Below, one piece after another: positions 50,756-59,024 of a stretch of 64,000 bases of DNA. The number at the start of each line of letters is the position of its first letter. The stretch's first letter is position 1. The notes below the pieces were generated by a model that did no database searches, was not told where the DNA came from, and saw only the letters and a list, made by a program, of their open reading frames with translations. A program made the position numbers and the translations under genes. The stretch spans positions 24,923 through 88,922 of the forward strand of contig NZ_JANYMP010000035.1 of the NCBI RefSeq assembly GCF_025061645.1, read 5' to 3'. This stretch comes from Umezawaea endophytica. GTDB lineage: Bacteria; Actinomycetota; Actinomycetes; Mycobacteriales; Pseudonocardiaceae.

Positions 50756-51163
50756 ATGCTGAAGCCATTGCTGGTGGCCGTGTTCCTGACCGGCCTGCTC
50801 ACGCCCGCCGCCACCGCCGTCCCCGCGCCGACGTGCCTGGAGCCGCCGACGTCGGACAAGACCGAGCTGTGCGTCGAGCTGGTGTCCTACGAGGGCAAGG
50901 AGTTCGCCGCCGACGGCCGCTTCGCGTCCGCCACCCCGACCGCGCCCGCGACGCTCCGGGTCTTCGTGCAGCAGCGGATGGACATGCTGCCGCGCCCGAT
51001 CACCATCACCGAGAAGACCGTGACCGGGACCGGCGAGCTGAAGGCCCTCACCGATCCCGGCCGGTCCATCCCCGACGTGCGCACCGTGCGGGCCTGCGCG
51101 TACGGCTGGACCGACATCGGCGCCCAGCGCCACGAGGTGTGCACGCCCTGGCAGGGCGTCTAG
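50756..51163 (+). CDS. Small secreted hypothetical protein
   Basis: A 135-residue protein with a signal peptide (M-L-K-P-L-L-V-A-V-F-L-T-G-L-L-T-P-A-A-T-A, cleavage before V-P-A-P). The mature part is about 110 residues with four Cys (P-T-C-L-E, L-C-V-E-L, R-A-C-A-Y, E-V-C-T-P), which could form two disulphides, and a beta-rich pattern. ATG is 8 bases after the ino1 terminator, so its own promoter must overlap that hairpin or it relies on read-through. Not recognised. Its stop overlaps the convergent SDR stop by four bases. Confidence 0.7.
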   Translation: MLKPLLVAVFLTGLLTPAATAVPAPTCLEPPTSDKTELCVELVSYEGKEFAADGRFASATPTAPATLRVFVQQRMDMLPRPITITEKTVTGTGELKALTDPGRSIPDVRTVRACAYGWTDIGAQRHEVCTPWQGV

Positions 51164-51897
51164 CGCTTCGACAGCCGCAGCGACTGCCACGACCCGTCGG
51201 CGGTCCACCCGCCGTCGACGGGCAGCGCCACCCCGTTGACGAAACCGCTGCGCTCGGGGTCGGCGAGGAACGCGACGGCCTGCGCGATGTCGTCCGGCAC
51301 CGCGAACCGGCCCGCGGGCACGTGGTCGGTGATGTCCTGGTCGACGTAGTGGCCGCCTGCCTGGGACTCGACGTCCATCTCCGTCTTGACCCAGCCGGGG
51401 CACACCGCGTTGACCCGCACCCCGCGCCCGCCCCACTCGACGGCGAGCGTCCTGGTCATCCCGATCAGGCCGTGCTTGGTGGTGTTGTACGCCGCGCGGT
51501 CGGCCACGCCGGTCAGGCCCGCCACCGAGGCGATGTTGACGATGGACCCGGCGCCCTTGGCGAGCATCATCCGGCCGAACGCCTGGCTGAGCAGGAACGG
51601 GCCGGTGAGGTTGACCTCCATGACGCGCTGCCAGAGTTCGAGCGAGGTGTCCTCGAAGGGCACGATGCCCGCGATCCCCGCGTTGTTGACCAGCACGTCG
51701 ACCCGACCGTGGCGTTCGTGGACGTGCTCCGCCAGCCGCGCCACGTCGGCGGCGTCGGCCACGTCGCCCGCGACCCCGCCGTCGGTGTCCTGGAGGTCGA
51801 AACCGACCACCACGCACCCCTCGCCCCGCAGCACCTCGGCGATCCGCCGCCCCATGCCCTGCGCCGCGCCGGTCACCACCGCAACTCGATCAGTCAT
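51160..51897 (-). CDS. SDR-family oxidoreductase
   Basis: A 245-residue classical short-chain dehydrogenase (FabG-like). The cofactor motif is V-T-G-A-A-Q-G-M-G-R, the NNAG strand is V-L-V-N-N-A-G-I-A-G, catalytic Ser in I-V-N-I-A-S-V-A-G, and Tyr/Lys in A-A-Y-N-T-T-K-H-G. The Asp after the second strand (G-F-D-L-Q) suggests NAD preference. ATG 51897. Substrate not predictable; 3-oxoacyl or sugar alcohol dehydrogenases share this pattern. Confidence 0.88.
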   Translation of the reverse strand: MTDRVAVVTGAAQGMGRRIAEVLRGEGCVVVGFDLQDTDGGVAGDVADAADVARLAEHVHERHGRVDVLVNNAGIAGIVPFEDTSLELWQRVMEVNLTGPFLLSQAFGRMMLAKGAGSIVNIASVAGLTGVADRAAYNTTKHGLIGMTRTLAVEWGGRGVRVNAVCPGWVKTEMDVESQAGGHYVDQDITDHVPAGRFAVPDDIAQAVAFLADPERSGFVNGVALPVDGGWTADGSWQSLRLSKR

Positions 51898-51980
51898 GGT
51901 CCGGACACTAGGTGGGTGGAGGTCCTTTCGGGAGTGTGACGTCTCGAGGTTCCGGGCTCGTCGGCCACTAGCGTGGGTCG

Positions 51981-52562
51981 ATGCACATCCGCACCGCGTT
52001 GGTCGCGCTGCCAGGACTGGTCCTCGCCGCCGTCGGGCTCACGCACCCGCAGTTCCTGGACGCGTCCACCGCCCACCACTGGCGGGACATGCACATCGCG
52101 TTGGCGTTCGTGTTCCCGCTGCTCGCCGCGGCGGTGTGGGTGTTGTTGGACTCCAGCCCGCCCCTGATCCGGTGGGCGGGCCGGGTCGCGGCGTTCGCCT
52201 ACGCGGTGCTCTACGGGGCGTTGGACACAATCGCCGGGGTCGGTGGTGGGGCGATGGCGATCGCGCAGAACGGGAGGACGGCGGTGGTCGACCCGTTGTT
52301 CGACGTCGGCAACGCGTTGGGGACGCCGGGGGCGTGGTGCTTCCTCGTGGCGTCGGTGCTGCTCGTCGTCGGGGTCGCCCTGCGGGTCGGGTGGAAGTCG
52401 GCTCCGGGTGGGGTGGTGCTGGTGTTCGGGGCGTACCTGTTCCTGGACAGCCACATCTACTGGCCCAAGGGGGTCGTGGCCATGACGTGCTTCGCCGTGG
52501 GGTTGGCGGCGTTGAGCTTCGTGGACCCGAAACCGCGGGCCGGAGCCACTCCGCGTAGGTGA
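51981..52562 (+). CDS. Small multi-pass membrane protein, hypothetical
   Basis: A 193-residue protein with five likely membrane helices (about residues 5-22, 38-57, 65-90, 115-135, 143-185). It begins M-H-I-R-T-A-L-V-A-L-P-G-L-V-L-A-A-V and contains G-L-T-H-P-Q-F and S-H-I-Y-W-P-K-G-V-V. Conserved His residues (T-H-P, H-H-W-R-D-M-H) could bind metal or heme but no family is recognised. It stands alone between two divergent minus-strand genes. Confidence 0.65.
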   Translation: MHIRTALVALPGLVLAAVGLTHPQFLDASTAHHWRDMHIALAFVFPLLAAAVWVLLDSSPPLIRWAGRVAAFAYAVLYGALDTIAGVGGGAMAIAQNGRTAVVDPLFDVGNALGTPGAWCFLVASVLLVVGVALRVGWKSAPGGVVLVFGAYLFLDSHIYWPKGVVAMTCFAVGLAALSFVDPKPRAGATPRR

Positions 52563-52624
52563 GCTGGGTCGGGCACCGCGTCGCGCACGAGGTGCCCGAG
52601 CCGATGCACGTGTGCGGACCGGCG

Positions 52625-52638
52625 GTTTCACGTGGAAC
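52625..52638. promoter_or_regulatory. Candidate parS site (ParB binding)
   Basis: GTTTCACGTGGAAC differs at one base from the actinobacterial parS consensus GTTTCACGTGAAAC. It lies in the 104-base gap between the membrane protein and the HAD phosphatase genes. parS sites cluster around oriC, agreeing with the dnaB/rpsF neighbourhood. ParB binding is inferred. Confidence 0.7.
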
Positions 52639-52666
52639 CACGACAACCACCACCGGGTCGAAAGAT

Positions 52667-53302
52667 CTAGCCCAGGGCGTCCGGCAGGGCGGTGATCGAG
52701 GCGACCACGGTCACGGTCGCGAGCACCGCCGGGTCCGGTGGGAAGTGCGGGTTGGGGATGGCGTAGACGGTCATGCCCGCGGCGATGGCCGAGCGGAGGC
52801 CGTTGGTGGAGTCCTCGACGGCGGCGCAGGCGGTGGGGGCTACGCCCAGTGAGCGGGCGGCGGCCAGGTAGACGTCGGGGGCTGGTTTGCCCGCGCCGGT
52901 CTGTTCGCTGGACAGTGCTACCGGCACCAGGCTGGACAGGCCGGTCGCTTCCAGGAAAGCCCTGATCAGGACCGGTGGGGACGAGCTGGCGATGGCGACG
53001 GGGTAGCGGGCCGCCACGGCGCGGACGGCGGCCACGGCGCCGTCGACCACCGGTGGGCCCTGGGCGTAGCGGGCGGCCATCTCGTCGACCACGCCGGACG
53101 CGGTCTCGTCCGGGGTGAGGCGCACGCCGACCTCGGTGACCAGGTAGGACGCCCATTCGGGGGTGCTCATGCCCTGCATGGCCCGTGTCGAGTCGGGCAG
53201 CCACGTGCCGCCGTGCGCGGCGGCGAACGCCTGCCGCACCTCGTCCCACACGCGTTCGGAGTCCACGAGCACGCCGTCGAGGTCGAAAACCACTGCTTCC
53301 AC
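52667..53302 (-). CDS. HAD-superfamily phosphatase/phosphomutase
   Basis: A 211-residue HAD hydrolase of subfamily IA. Motif I is V-F-D-L-D-G-V-L-V-D-S-E, motif II A-I-A-S-S-S-P, motif III K-P-A-P-D-V-Y (Lys) and motif IV V-E-D-S-T-N-G-L-R-S-A. The cap domain is helical (about residues 15-85). It resembles beta-phosphoglucomutase/sugar phosphatase types. GTG 53302 starts exactly at the first strand; the frame continues far upstream only as antisense to the MFS gene. Substrate unknown. Confidence 0.88.
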   Translation of the reverse strand: MEAVVFDLDGVLVDSERVWDEVRQAFAAAHGGTWLPDSTRAMQGMSTPEWASYLVTEVGVRLTPDETASGVVDEMAARYAQGPPVVDGAVAAVRAVAARYPVAIASSSPPVLIRAFLEATGLSSLVPVALSSEQTGAGKPAPDVYLAAARSLGVAPTACAAVEDSTNGLRSAIAAGMTVYAIPNPHFPPDPAVLATVTVVASITALPDALG

Positions 53303-53328
53303 AGCCAGACCGTACCTGTGAGCCACTA

Positions 53329-53347
53329 TACTTAGCTTGGCGAAGTA
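53329..53347. promoter_or_regulatory. Candidate operator/promoter between HAD and MFS genes
   Basis: TACTTAGCTTGGCGAAGTA has TACTT/AAGTA ends in inverted orientation, with ACTTAG facing CGAAGT (one mismatch). It overlaps TATACT (53327-53332), a good -10 hexamer. Similar MarR-family boxes precede MFS genes in actinobacteria, but no regulator is adjacent. Confidence 0.4.
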
Positions 53348-53369
53348 AAAAGGGCTAACGTGGTCGAAC

Positions 53370-54587
53370 GTGAGCGAACACCCGAAACTCCTCGACGCGA
53401 TCAAGGGCCAGCCCCGCCCGGTGTGGATCACCGCGTTCGCCGCGGTGATCGCCTTCATGGGCATCGGCCTGGTCGACCCGATCCTGCTGTCCATCGCGGA
53501 AGGCCTGCGCGCCACGCCCTCCCAGGTGACCCTCCTCTTCTCGTCGTACCTGGGCGTGCAGGTGCTGGCGATGCTGGTCACCGGCGCGGTGGCCGCCCGG
53601 TTCGGCGCCAAGCGCACCGTCCTGACCGGCCTCGTGCTGATCGTCGTGGCGACGCTGGCCTGCGCGCTGGCCGGGTCGATCGGCCAACTCGTCGGCCTGC
53701 GGGCGGTGTGGGGGCTCGGCAACGCGTTCTTCATCGCGACCGCGCTCTCGGTGATCGTCGGCGCCGCGTCCGGCGGCCAGAAGGGCGCGATCCTGCTGTA
53801 CGAGGCCGCGCTCGGCATCGGCCTGTCGGTCGGGCCGCTGCTCGGCGCGCTGCTGGGCAGCATCTCGTGGCGCGGCCCGTTCTTCGGCACGGCCGCGCTG
53901 ATGGCCGTGGCACTGGTGCTCTGCGCGACGATGCTGCCGTCGGACGCCGCCGAGCAGCGGGCCAGGGTCGGGCTGCTCGACCCGTTGCGCGCGCTCGGGC
54001 ACGGTGGCCTGTTCCGCACGTCCGCGGGCGCCGCGCTGTACACCGCCGCGTTCTTCACCGTCCTGGCCTGGTCGCCGTTCGTGCTGCGCTGGGGTGCCGT
54101 CCGGATCGGCCTGATCTTCTTCGGCTGGGGCCTCTGCGTCGCCGTCGCGGGTGTCGTACTGGCCCCCCGCCTCGCCGCGCGGTTCGGCGAACGGCGCGCG
54201 ACGGTGTTCGCGGTCGTCGGCTTCGCCGTCCTGATGCTCGTGATGAGCGTCGACAGCAAGGCCGTGCTGGTCGTCGCCGTGATCCTCAGCGGCGTCGTGT
54301 CCGGTCTGCTCAACACCCTGTTCACCGGTACCGCGATGAGCGTCAGCCCGGCTCCGCGCCCGGTCGCGAGCGCGGGCTACAACTTCCTGCGCTGGCTCGG
54401 AGGGGCCGCCGCCGCGACGCTCGTCGGCCACGTCGCCGAGTGGTTCGGCTCGGACCACGCGCCGTTCATCGCCGCTGCCGCCCTGTGCGCGGTCGCCGCC
54501 GGGCTCCTGTCCCTCGGTGAGGAGCGGCCGGACGTCCAGGCGCTGCCCGCCGAAGCCGTTCTGGTCGGGGACGAGGCGATGGGTTAA
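53370..54587 (+). CDS. MFS transporter
   Basis: A 405-residue major facilitator with twelve hydrophobic helices. The N-terminal half carries F-M-G-I-G-L-V-D-P-I-L-L-S-I-A, then loop 2-3 V-A-A-R-F-G-A-K-R-T-V, and the second half begins near G-L-F-R-T-S-A-G-A. The helix-4 region G-L-G-N-A-F-F-I-A-T-A-L-S resembles drug-efflux (DHA1/ACDE-like) members. GTG 53370. Substrate not predictable. Nine bases before the stop a PHO-box-like element for the next gene begins. Confidence 0.88.
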   Translation: MSEHPKLLDAIKGQPRPVWITAFAAVIAFMGIGLVDPILLSIAEGLRATPSQVTLLFSSYLGVQVLAMLVTGAVAARFGAKRTVLTGLVLIVVATLACALAGSIGQLVGLRAVWGLGNAFFIATALSVIVGAASGGQKGAILLYEAALGIGLSVGPLLGALLGSISWRGPFFGTAALMAVALVLCATMLPSDAAEQRARVGLLDPLRALGHGGLFRTSAGAALYTAAFFTVLAWSPFVLRWGAVRIGLIFFGWGLCVAVAGVVLAPRLAARFGERRATVFAVVGFAVLMLVMSVDSKAVLVVAVILSGVVSGLLNTLFTGTAMSVSPAPRPVASAGYNFLRWLGGAAAATLVGHVAEWFGSDHAPFIAAAALCAVAAGLLSLGEERPDVQALPAEAVLVGDEAMG

Positions 54588-54599
54588 CAAAAGGTGAAC
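54582..54599 (-). promoter_or_regulatory. PHO-box-like direct repeat before the first phoX gene
   Basis: On the minus strand GTTCACC-TTTT-GTTAACC: two copies of the PhoP half-site with the 11-bp period of actinobacterial PHO boxes. The repeat overlaps the MFS stop (54585-54587) and lies 50 bases before the PhoX start. PhoP control is inferred from the motif. Confidence 0.6.
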
Positions 54600-54606
54600 G
54601 GCCCCT

Positions 54607-54637
54607 TACGGTCAGTGGGTTCTCAGGACTGACCGTA
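54607..54637 (+). promoter_or_regulatory. Hairpin adjoining the ribosome site of phoX-1
   Basis: TACGGTCAGT (54607-54616) and ACTGACCGTA (54628-54637) form a perfect 10-bp stem with an 11-base loop. The last base joins AGGAGG (54637-54642), 7 bases before the GTG. It may be a translational control structure or a DNA operator. Confidence 0.45.
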
Positions 54638-54649
54638 GGAGGCGTTCGA

Positions 54650-56686
54650 GTGCGACACCTACCCCTGCTGTCCAACCACGCGAGTAACCGCGCGGCGTTG
54701 ACGTGCGAATACCGGTGCGGCGACGCGTGTTTCCACGACGTGCCCAACACGTCGGCCAACGACTACCTCGGTGACGTGGTCCGGCAGCTCATCAGCAGGC
54801 GGACCGCGATGAAGGCGGGCGCCGTCGTCGCGTTCGGCGCCGCGGCGGGCCTGCCCGCCGTCGCCGTCGCGGACCCGGTCGACCGCGGCGGGAAGGCCCC
54901 GCGGGGCCTGGACTTCACCCCCGTGGCCCCGAACCAGCTCGACGCGGTGGTGGTGCCCGAGGGGTACCAGCAGCACGTCGTGATCAGGTGGGGCGACCCG
55001 CTGTTCCCCGGCGTGCCGGAGTTCGACTTCGACCACCAGACCGCGGCGCTCCAGGAGAGGCGGTTCGGCTTCAACTGCGACTTCGCCGCGCTCCTGCCGC
55101 AGGACCCGCTCGGGCTGGTCAACCTGCTGGTGACCAACCACGAGTACACGACCGAGCCGATGATGTTCCGCGGGTACAGCGCGGACAACCCGACCGAGGA
55201 GCAGGTCCGCATCGCGTGGGCGGCGCACGGCCTGTCGGTGGTGATGGTGAAGCGGACCCCGTTCTCCGGGAAGCTCACGCCGTCGTTCAGCCGGTACAAC
55301 CGCCGGTTCACCATGACCACGCCGTTCGAGGTGCGGGGGCCCGCCGCGGACAGCGACCTGCTCAAGACCTCGGTCGACCCGACCGGCAAGCGCGTGCTCG
55401 GCACGCTGAACAACTGCGCGGGCGGCGTGACCCCGTGGGGCACGATCCTGTCCGGCGAGGAGAACTTCAACCAGTACTTCGGCAACGCGGCCACCCGCAA
55501 CGATCCGAGGCTGACCCGCTACGGCGTCACCGGAACGGCCACCACGCGCAAGTGGGAGCGGTTCGACAAGAGGTTCGACCTCGCCCAGGAGCCCAACGAG
55601 GTCAACAGGTTCGGCTGGGTCGTCGAACTCGACCCGAACGACCCGGACTCCACGCCGGTCAAGCACACCGCGCTCGGCCGCTTCAAGCACGAGTGCGCCA
55701 ACATCCGCGTCGCCGACGACGGCCGGATCGTCGCCTACTCCGGTGACGACGAGCGGTTCGAGTACATCTACAAGTTCATCTCCAACGGCAAGATGCGCAA
55801 GGGCGGCAGCAAGGCCGCGCGGCGGCACAACATGACGCTGCTCGACGACGGCACGCTCTACGTCGGCCGCTTCACCGGCGACAGCCCGCCCGCCGAGATC
55901 GACGGCACCGGCAAGCTGCCGTCCGACGGCAACTTCGACGGCTCCGGCGAGTGGATCCCCCTCGCCGCGGGGAACAGGTCGTTCGTCCCCGGCATGACCG
56001 CCGAGGAGGTCTACGTCTTCACCCGGCTCGCGGGCGACAAGGTCGGCGCCACCAAGATGGACCGGCCGGAGGACATCCAGGCGCACCCGAAGACCGGGGT
56101 CGTCTACTGCGCGTTGAGCAACAACGTCGACCGCGGCAAGCCGGGCAGCAAGGAAGGCGCGACCGAGCCGAACCCGCGCGTCCTCAACAAGCACGGCCAG
56201 GTGCTGGAGCTGACCGAACGCCGGGGCGACGCGCTCGCCCTGACGTTCTCCTGGAACCTGTTCCTGGTGTGCGGCGACCCGGCGGCGCCGGACACCTACT
56301 TCGCGGGTTTCCCGAAGGACCAGGTGTCGCCGATCTCCAGCCCGGACAACGTCGCGTTCGACCCGCACGGCAACCTGTGGATCTCCAGCGACTCGGGGGC
56401 CGCGCTCAACGGCAACAACGACGGCCTGTTCGGCGTCCCGGTGTCCGGTCCGCAGCGCGGCCACCTCAAGCAGTTCCTCACGGTGCCGCGCGGCGCGGAG
56501 ACGTGCGGGCCGGTCATCACCGAGCGCGTGGTGACGGTGTGCGTGCAGCACCCCGGTGAGGTGGACGGGGCGACGGCGGACAACCCGGCGTCGCACTGGC
56601 CGGACGGCGGCACGAGCCAGCCGAGGCCGTCGGTGGTCGCGGTGTGGAAGCAGGGGCGGCGCCAGCCGGACGAGATCGGCTCCTGA
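54650..56686 (+). CDS. phoX: PhoX-family (DUF839) alkaline phosphatase, Tat-exported, copy 1
   Basis: A 678-residue PhoX-type phosphatase. The N-terminus has a conserved Cys segment C-E-Y-R-C-G-D-A-C-F-H-D-V-P-N-T-S, then a twin-arginine signal I-S-R-R-T-A-M-K-A-G and A-V-A-D near cleavage. The propeller body includes N-H-E-Y-T-T-E-P, N-N-C-A-G-G-V-T-P-W-G-T, L-S-G-E-E-N-F-N-Q-Y, H-E-C-A-N-I-R and S-P-D-N-V-A-F-D-P-H-G-N-L-W, all DUF839 marks. PhoX enzymes use calcium and iron to release phosphate outside the cell. GTG 54650 follows AGGAGG. It is duplicated downstream. Confidence 0.92.
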   Translation: MRHLPLLSNHASNRAALTCEYRCGDACFHDVPNTSANDYLGDVVRQLISRRTAMKAGAVVAFGAAAGLPAVAVADPVDRGGKAPRGLDFTPVAPNQLDAVVVPEGYQQHVVIRWGDPLFPGVPEFDFDHQTAALQERRFGFNCDFAALLPQDPLGLVNLLVTNHEYTTEPMMFRGYSADNPTEEQVRIAWAAHGLSVVMVKRTPFSGKLTPSFSRYNRRFTMTTPFEVRGPAADSDLLKTSVDPTGKRVLGTLNNCAGGVTPWGTILSGEENFNQYFGNAATRNDPRLTRYGVTGTATTRKWERFDKRFDLAQEPNEVNRFGWVVELDPNDPDSTPVKHTALGRFKHECANIRVADDGRIVAYSGDDERFEYIYKFISNGKMRKGGSKAARRHNMTLLDDGTLYVGRFTGDSPPAEIDGTGKLPSDGNFDGSGEWIPLAAGNRSFVPGMTAEEVYVFTRLAGDKVGATKMDRPEDIQAHPKTGVVYCALSNNVDRGKPGSKEGATEPNPRVLNKHGQVLELTERRGDALALTFSWNLFLVCGDPAAPDTYFAGFPKDQVSPISSPDNVAFDPHGNLWISSDSGAALNGNNDGLFGVPVSGPQRGHLKQFLTVPRGAETCGPVITERVVTVCVQHPGEVDGATADNPASHWPDGGTSQPRPSVVAVWKQGRRQPDEIGS

Positions 56687-56705
56687 GGTGCCCTGATCGG
56701 CGGGT

Positions 56706-56723
56706 GTTCGTCCTGCGTTCACC
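56706..56723 (+). promoter_or_regulatory. PHO-box-like direct repeat before the second phoX gene
   Basis: GTTCGTC-CTGC-GTTCACC: two half-sites 11 bases apart, the second perfect, 73 bases before the GTG of the second PhoX gene and just after the first gene stops. CTTACGGTC is shared by both promoters (54605-54613 and here near 56755). Confidence 0.6.
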
Positions 56724-56795
56724 TCGATGTCCACTGGACAACCGCTTCTCCTCTTACGGTCGGCCGGTTCCCACCGATCCACCACGGAGGTCCGC

Positions 56796-58880
56796 GTGTC
56801 CGCACCCGCCGATCGGGCTCGTCGCCTGCTCCCACTGCTGCTGCCAAACCACCCGCTGGGTCGGTCGGAGACGACCTGCCTCTACCGCTGCGGCAACGCC
56901 TGCGCGCACGACGCCCCGAACACCTCGGAGAACGCCTACTTCGGCGACGTCGTCCGCGAGGTCGTCAGCCGTCGTGGCGTGCTGAAGGCGGGCGCCGTGC
57001 TCGCGGTGGCGGGTGCGGGCGCGACCGCGCTGGGCACGGGTACCGCCGCCGCCGCTCCGGACGTCACGATCGACGCCGACCTGGGCGGCGGCCGTCGCAA
57101 GGACGGGCTGAACTTCACCGCCGTCGCCCCGAACACCGAGGACCGGATCGTCACGGCCGACGGCTACGAGTCCGCCGTCGTGATCCGCTGGGGCGACCCC
57201 GTCCTGCCGGGCGCGCCCAAGTTCGACTTCGACAACCAGACGCCCGAGGCGCAGGCCGCGCAGTTCGGCTACAACAACGACTTCTGCGGCCTGGTCCCGC
57301 TCGACGGCTGGAACCGCTGGCTCATGGGCAGCAACCACGAGTACACGACCGAGCCGCACATGCACAAGGGCTACGACGCCAACAACCCCACCGAGGCGCA
57401 GGTCAAGATCGGTTGGGCCGGGCACGGCTTCTCCGTCGTCGTGGTCGAGCAGGACCACCGCAGCGGCAAGCTCGTCCCCAAGGTGGACCGCAAGTACAAC
57501 CGCCGCATCACCGTGACCACGCCGTTCACCGTCGACGGTCCGGCCGCGGGCAGCAAGTTCCTCAAGACGTCGACCGACCCGACCGGCAAGCGCGTGCTCG
57601 GCACGTTCGGCAACTGCGCGGGCGGCGTGACGCCGTGGGGCACGATCCTGTCCGGCGAGGAGAACTTCAACGGCTACTTCGCCGGTGGCGCCTCGATCAC
57701 CGACCCGGTCGCCCTCGCCCGCGCCAGCCGCTACGGCCTGCCCGGCGCGACCACCGAGCGCAAGTGGGAGCGGTTCGACAAGCGCTTCGACCTCGCGCAG
57801 GAGCCGAACGAGTTCAACCGGCACGGCTGGGTCGTCGAGATCGACCCGCACGAGAAGGACTCCGCGCCGGTCAAGCACACCGCGCTCGGCCGCTTCAAGC
57901 ACGAGGGCTGCACGATCCGGGTCGCGAAGGACGGCCGGGTCGTGGCGTACATGGGCGACGACGAGCGCTTCGACTACATCTACAAGTACGTGTCGAAGAA
58001 CAAGGTCGTGAAGGGCGACAGCAAGCGCGCCCGCGAGCAGAACAAGAAGCTGCTCTCCGACGGCACGCTGTACGTGGCGAAGTTCAGCGGCAACAGCCCG
58101 GTCGCCGAGATCGACGGCACCGGCAAGCTGCCGTCGGACGGCCACTTCGACGGCACCGGCGAGTGGCTCAAGCTGGTCAGCGGCGACCGGTCCTTCGTGG
58201 ACGGCTTCACCGCCGAGGAGGTGTACGTCTTCACCCGGCTCGCCGCGGACAAGGTCGGCGCCACCAAGATGGACCGCCCCGAGGACATCGAGGCCAGCCC
58301 GCGCACCGGCAAGGTGTACGCGGCGCTGACCAACAACACCGACCGCGGCAAGCCCGGCAAGGAGGCCGGCACCGAGATCAACCCCCGTGTCGGCAACAAG
58401 AACGGCCACGTCCTGGAGTGGGAGGAGCACCGCGGCGACCCGACCGCGACCACGTTCCGCTGGACGCTCCTGCTGGTGTGCGGTGACCCCGCCACCGCCG
58501 ACACCTACTTCGGTGGCTACGACAAGTCGCAGGTCAGCCCCATCTCGTGCCCGGACAACGTGGCGTTCGACAGCAGCGGCAACCTGTGGATCTCCACCGA
58601 CGGCAACGCGCTGGGCTCCAACGACGGCCTGTTCGCCGTGCCCGTCGAGGGCCGCTACCGCGGTCGGGTCAAGCAGTTCCTGACGGTGCCCAAGGGCGCC
58701 GAGACCTGCGGTCCGGTGATCAACGACCGGTTCGTGCTCGTCTCGGTTCAGCACCCCGGTGAGATCACCGGCGCCAGCGCCGACAACCCGCTGTCGCACT
58801 GGCCGGACGGCGGCACGAGCCAGCCGCGCCCGTCCGTCGTGGTGGCGTGGAAGAAGGACAACGGCCGCGTCTGCGGCTGA
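56796..58880 (+). CDS. phoX: PhoX-family (DUF839) alkaline phosphatase, Tat-exported, copy 2
   Basis: A 694-residue tandem paralogue. It keeps the segment C-L-Y-R-C-G-N-A-C-A-H-D-A-P-N-T-S, the Tat motif V-S-R-R-G-V-L-K-A-G and a cleavable hydrophobic stretch. N-H-E-Y-T-T-E-P, N-C-A-G-G-V-T-P-W-G-T, S-G-E-E-N-F-N, H-E-G-C-T-I-R and G-D-D-E-R-F match copy 1. It ends at R-V-C-G, unlike copy 1, which has a basic tail. GTG 56796 has GGAGG at 56786-56790; an ORF upstream to 56727 lacks a ribosome site. Two copies next to each other suggest strong selection for phosphate scavenging. Confidence 0.92.
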   Translation: MSAPADRARRLLPLLLPNHPLGRSETTCLYRCGNACAHDAPNTSENAYFGDVVREVVSRRGVLKAGAVLAVAGAGATALGTGTAAAAPDVTIDADLGGGRRKDGLNFTAVAPNTEDRIVTADGYESAVVIRWGDPVLPGAPKFDFDNQTPEAQAAQFGYNNDFCGLVPLDGWNRWLMGSNHEYTTEPHMHKGYDANNPTEAQVKIGWAGHGFSVVVVEQDHRSGKLVPKVDRKYNRRITVTTPFTVDGPAAGSKFLKTSTDPTGKRVLGTFGNCAGGVTPWGTILSGEENFNGYFAGGASITDPVALARASRYGLPGATTERKWERFDKRFDLAQEPNEFNRHGWVVEIDPHEKDSAPVKHTALGRFKHEGCTIRVAKDGRVVAYMGDDERFDYIYKYVSKNKVVKGDSKRAREQNKKLLSDGTLYVAKFSGNSPVAEIDGTGKLPSDGHFDGTGEWLKLVSGDRSFVDGFTAEEVYVFTRLAADKVGATKMDRPEDIEASPRTGKVYAALTNNTDRGKPGKEAGTEINPRVGNKNGHVLEWEEHRGDPTATTFRWTLLLVCGDPATADTYFGGYDKSQVSPISCPDNVAFDSSGNLWISTDGNALGSNDGLFAVPVEGRYRGRVKQFLTVPKGAETCGPVINDRFVLVSVQHPGEITGASADNPLSHWPDGGTSQPRPSVVVAWKKDNGRVCG

Positions 58881-58894
58881 GTCCACTTGAGACG

Positions 58895-58926
58895 GTGGCC
58901 GCGGGCACCCCTGTGTCCGCGGCCAC
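58895..58926 (+). terminator. Terminator after phoX-2
   Basis: GTGGCCGCGG (58895-58904) pairs with CCGCGGCCAC (58917-58926) around a 12-base loop and GTTTCT follows. It ends the phoX transcript 15 bases after the stop. Confidence 0.85.
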
Positions 58927-59024
58927 GTTTCTCGGTTGAACCACGCCGAACGACCACCCGTGTCATGGGTGGCTGCACCGCGGACAGCCGGTTCCCCTCA
59001 ACGGCCATCCCCCAGGAGTGCACA

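Noticed and set aside
53329-53347. IdeR/DtxR iron box
   Set aside because: TTAGCTTGGCGAAGTAA matches the iron-box consensus only at the ends; kept only as a possible MarR-type site.
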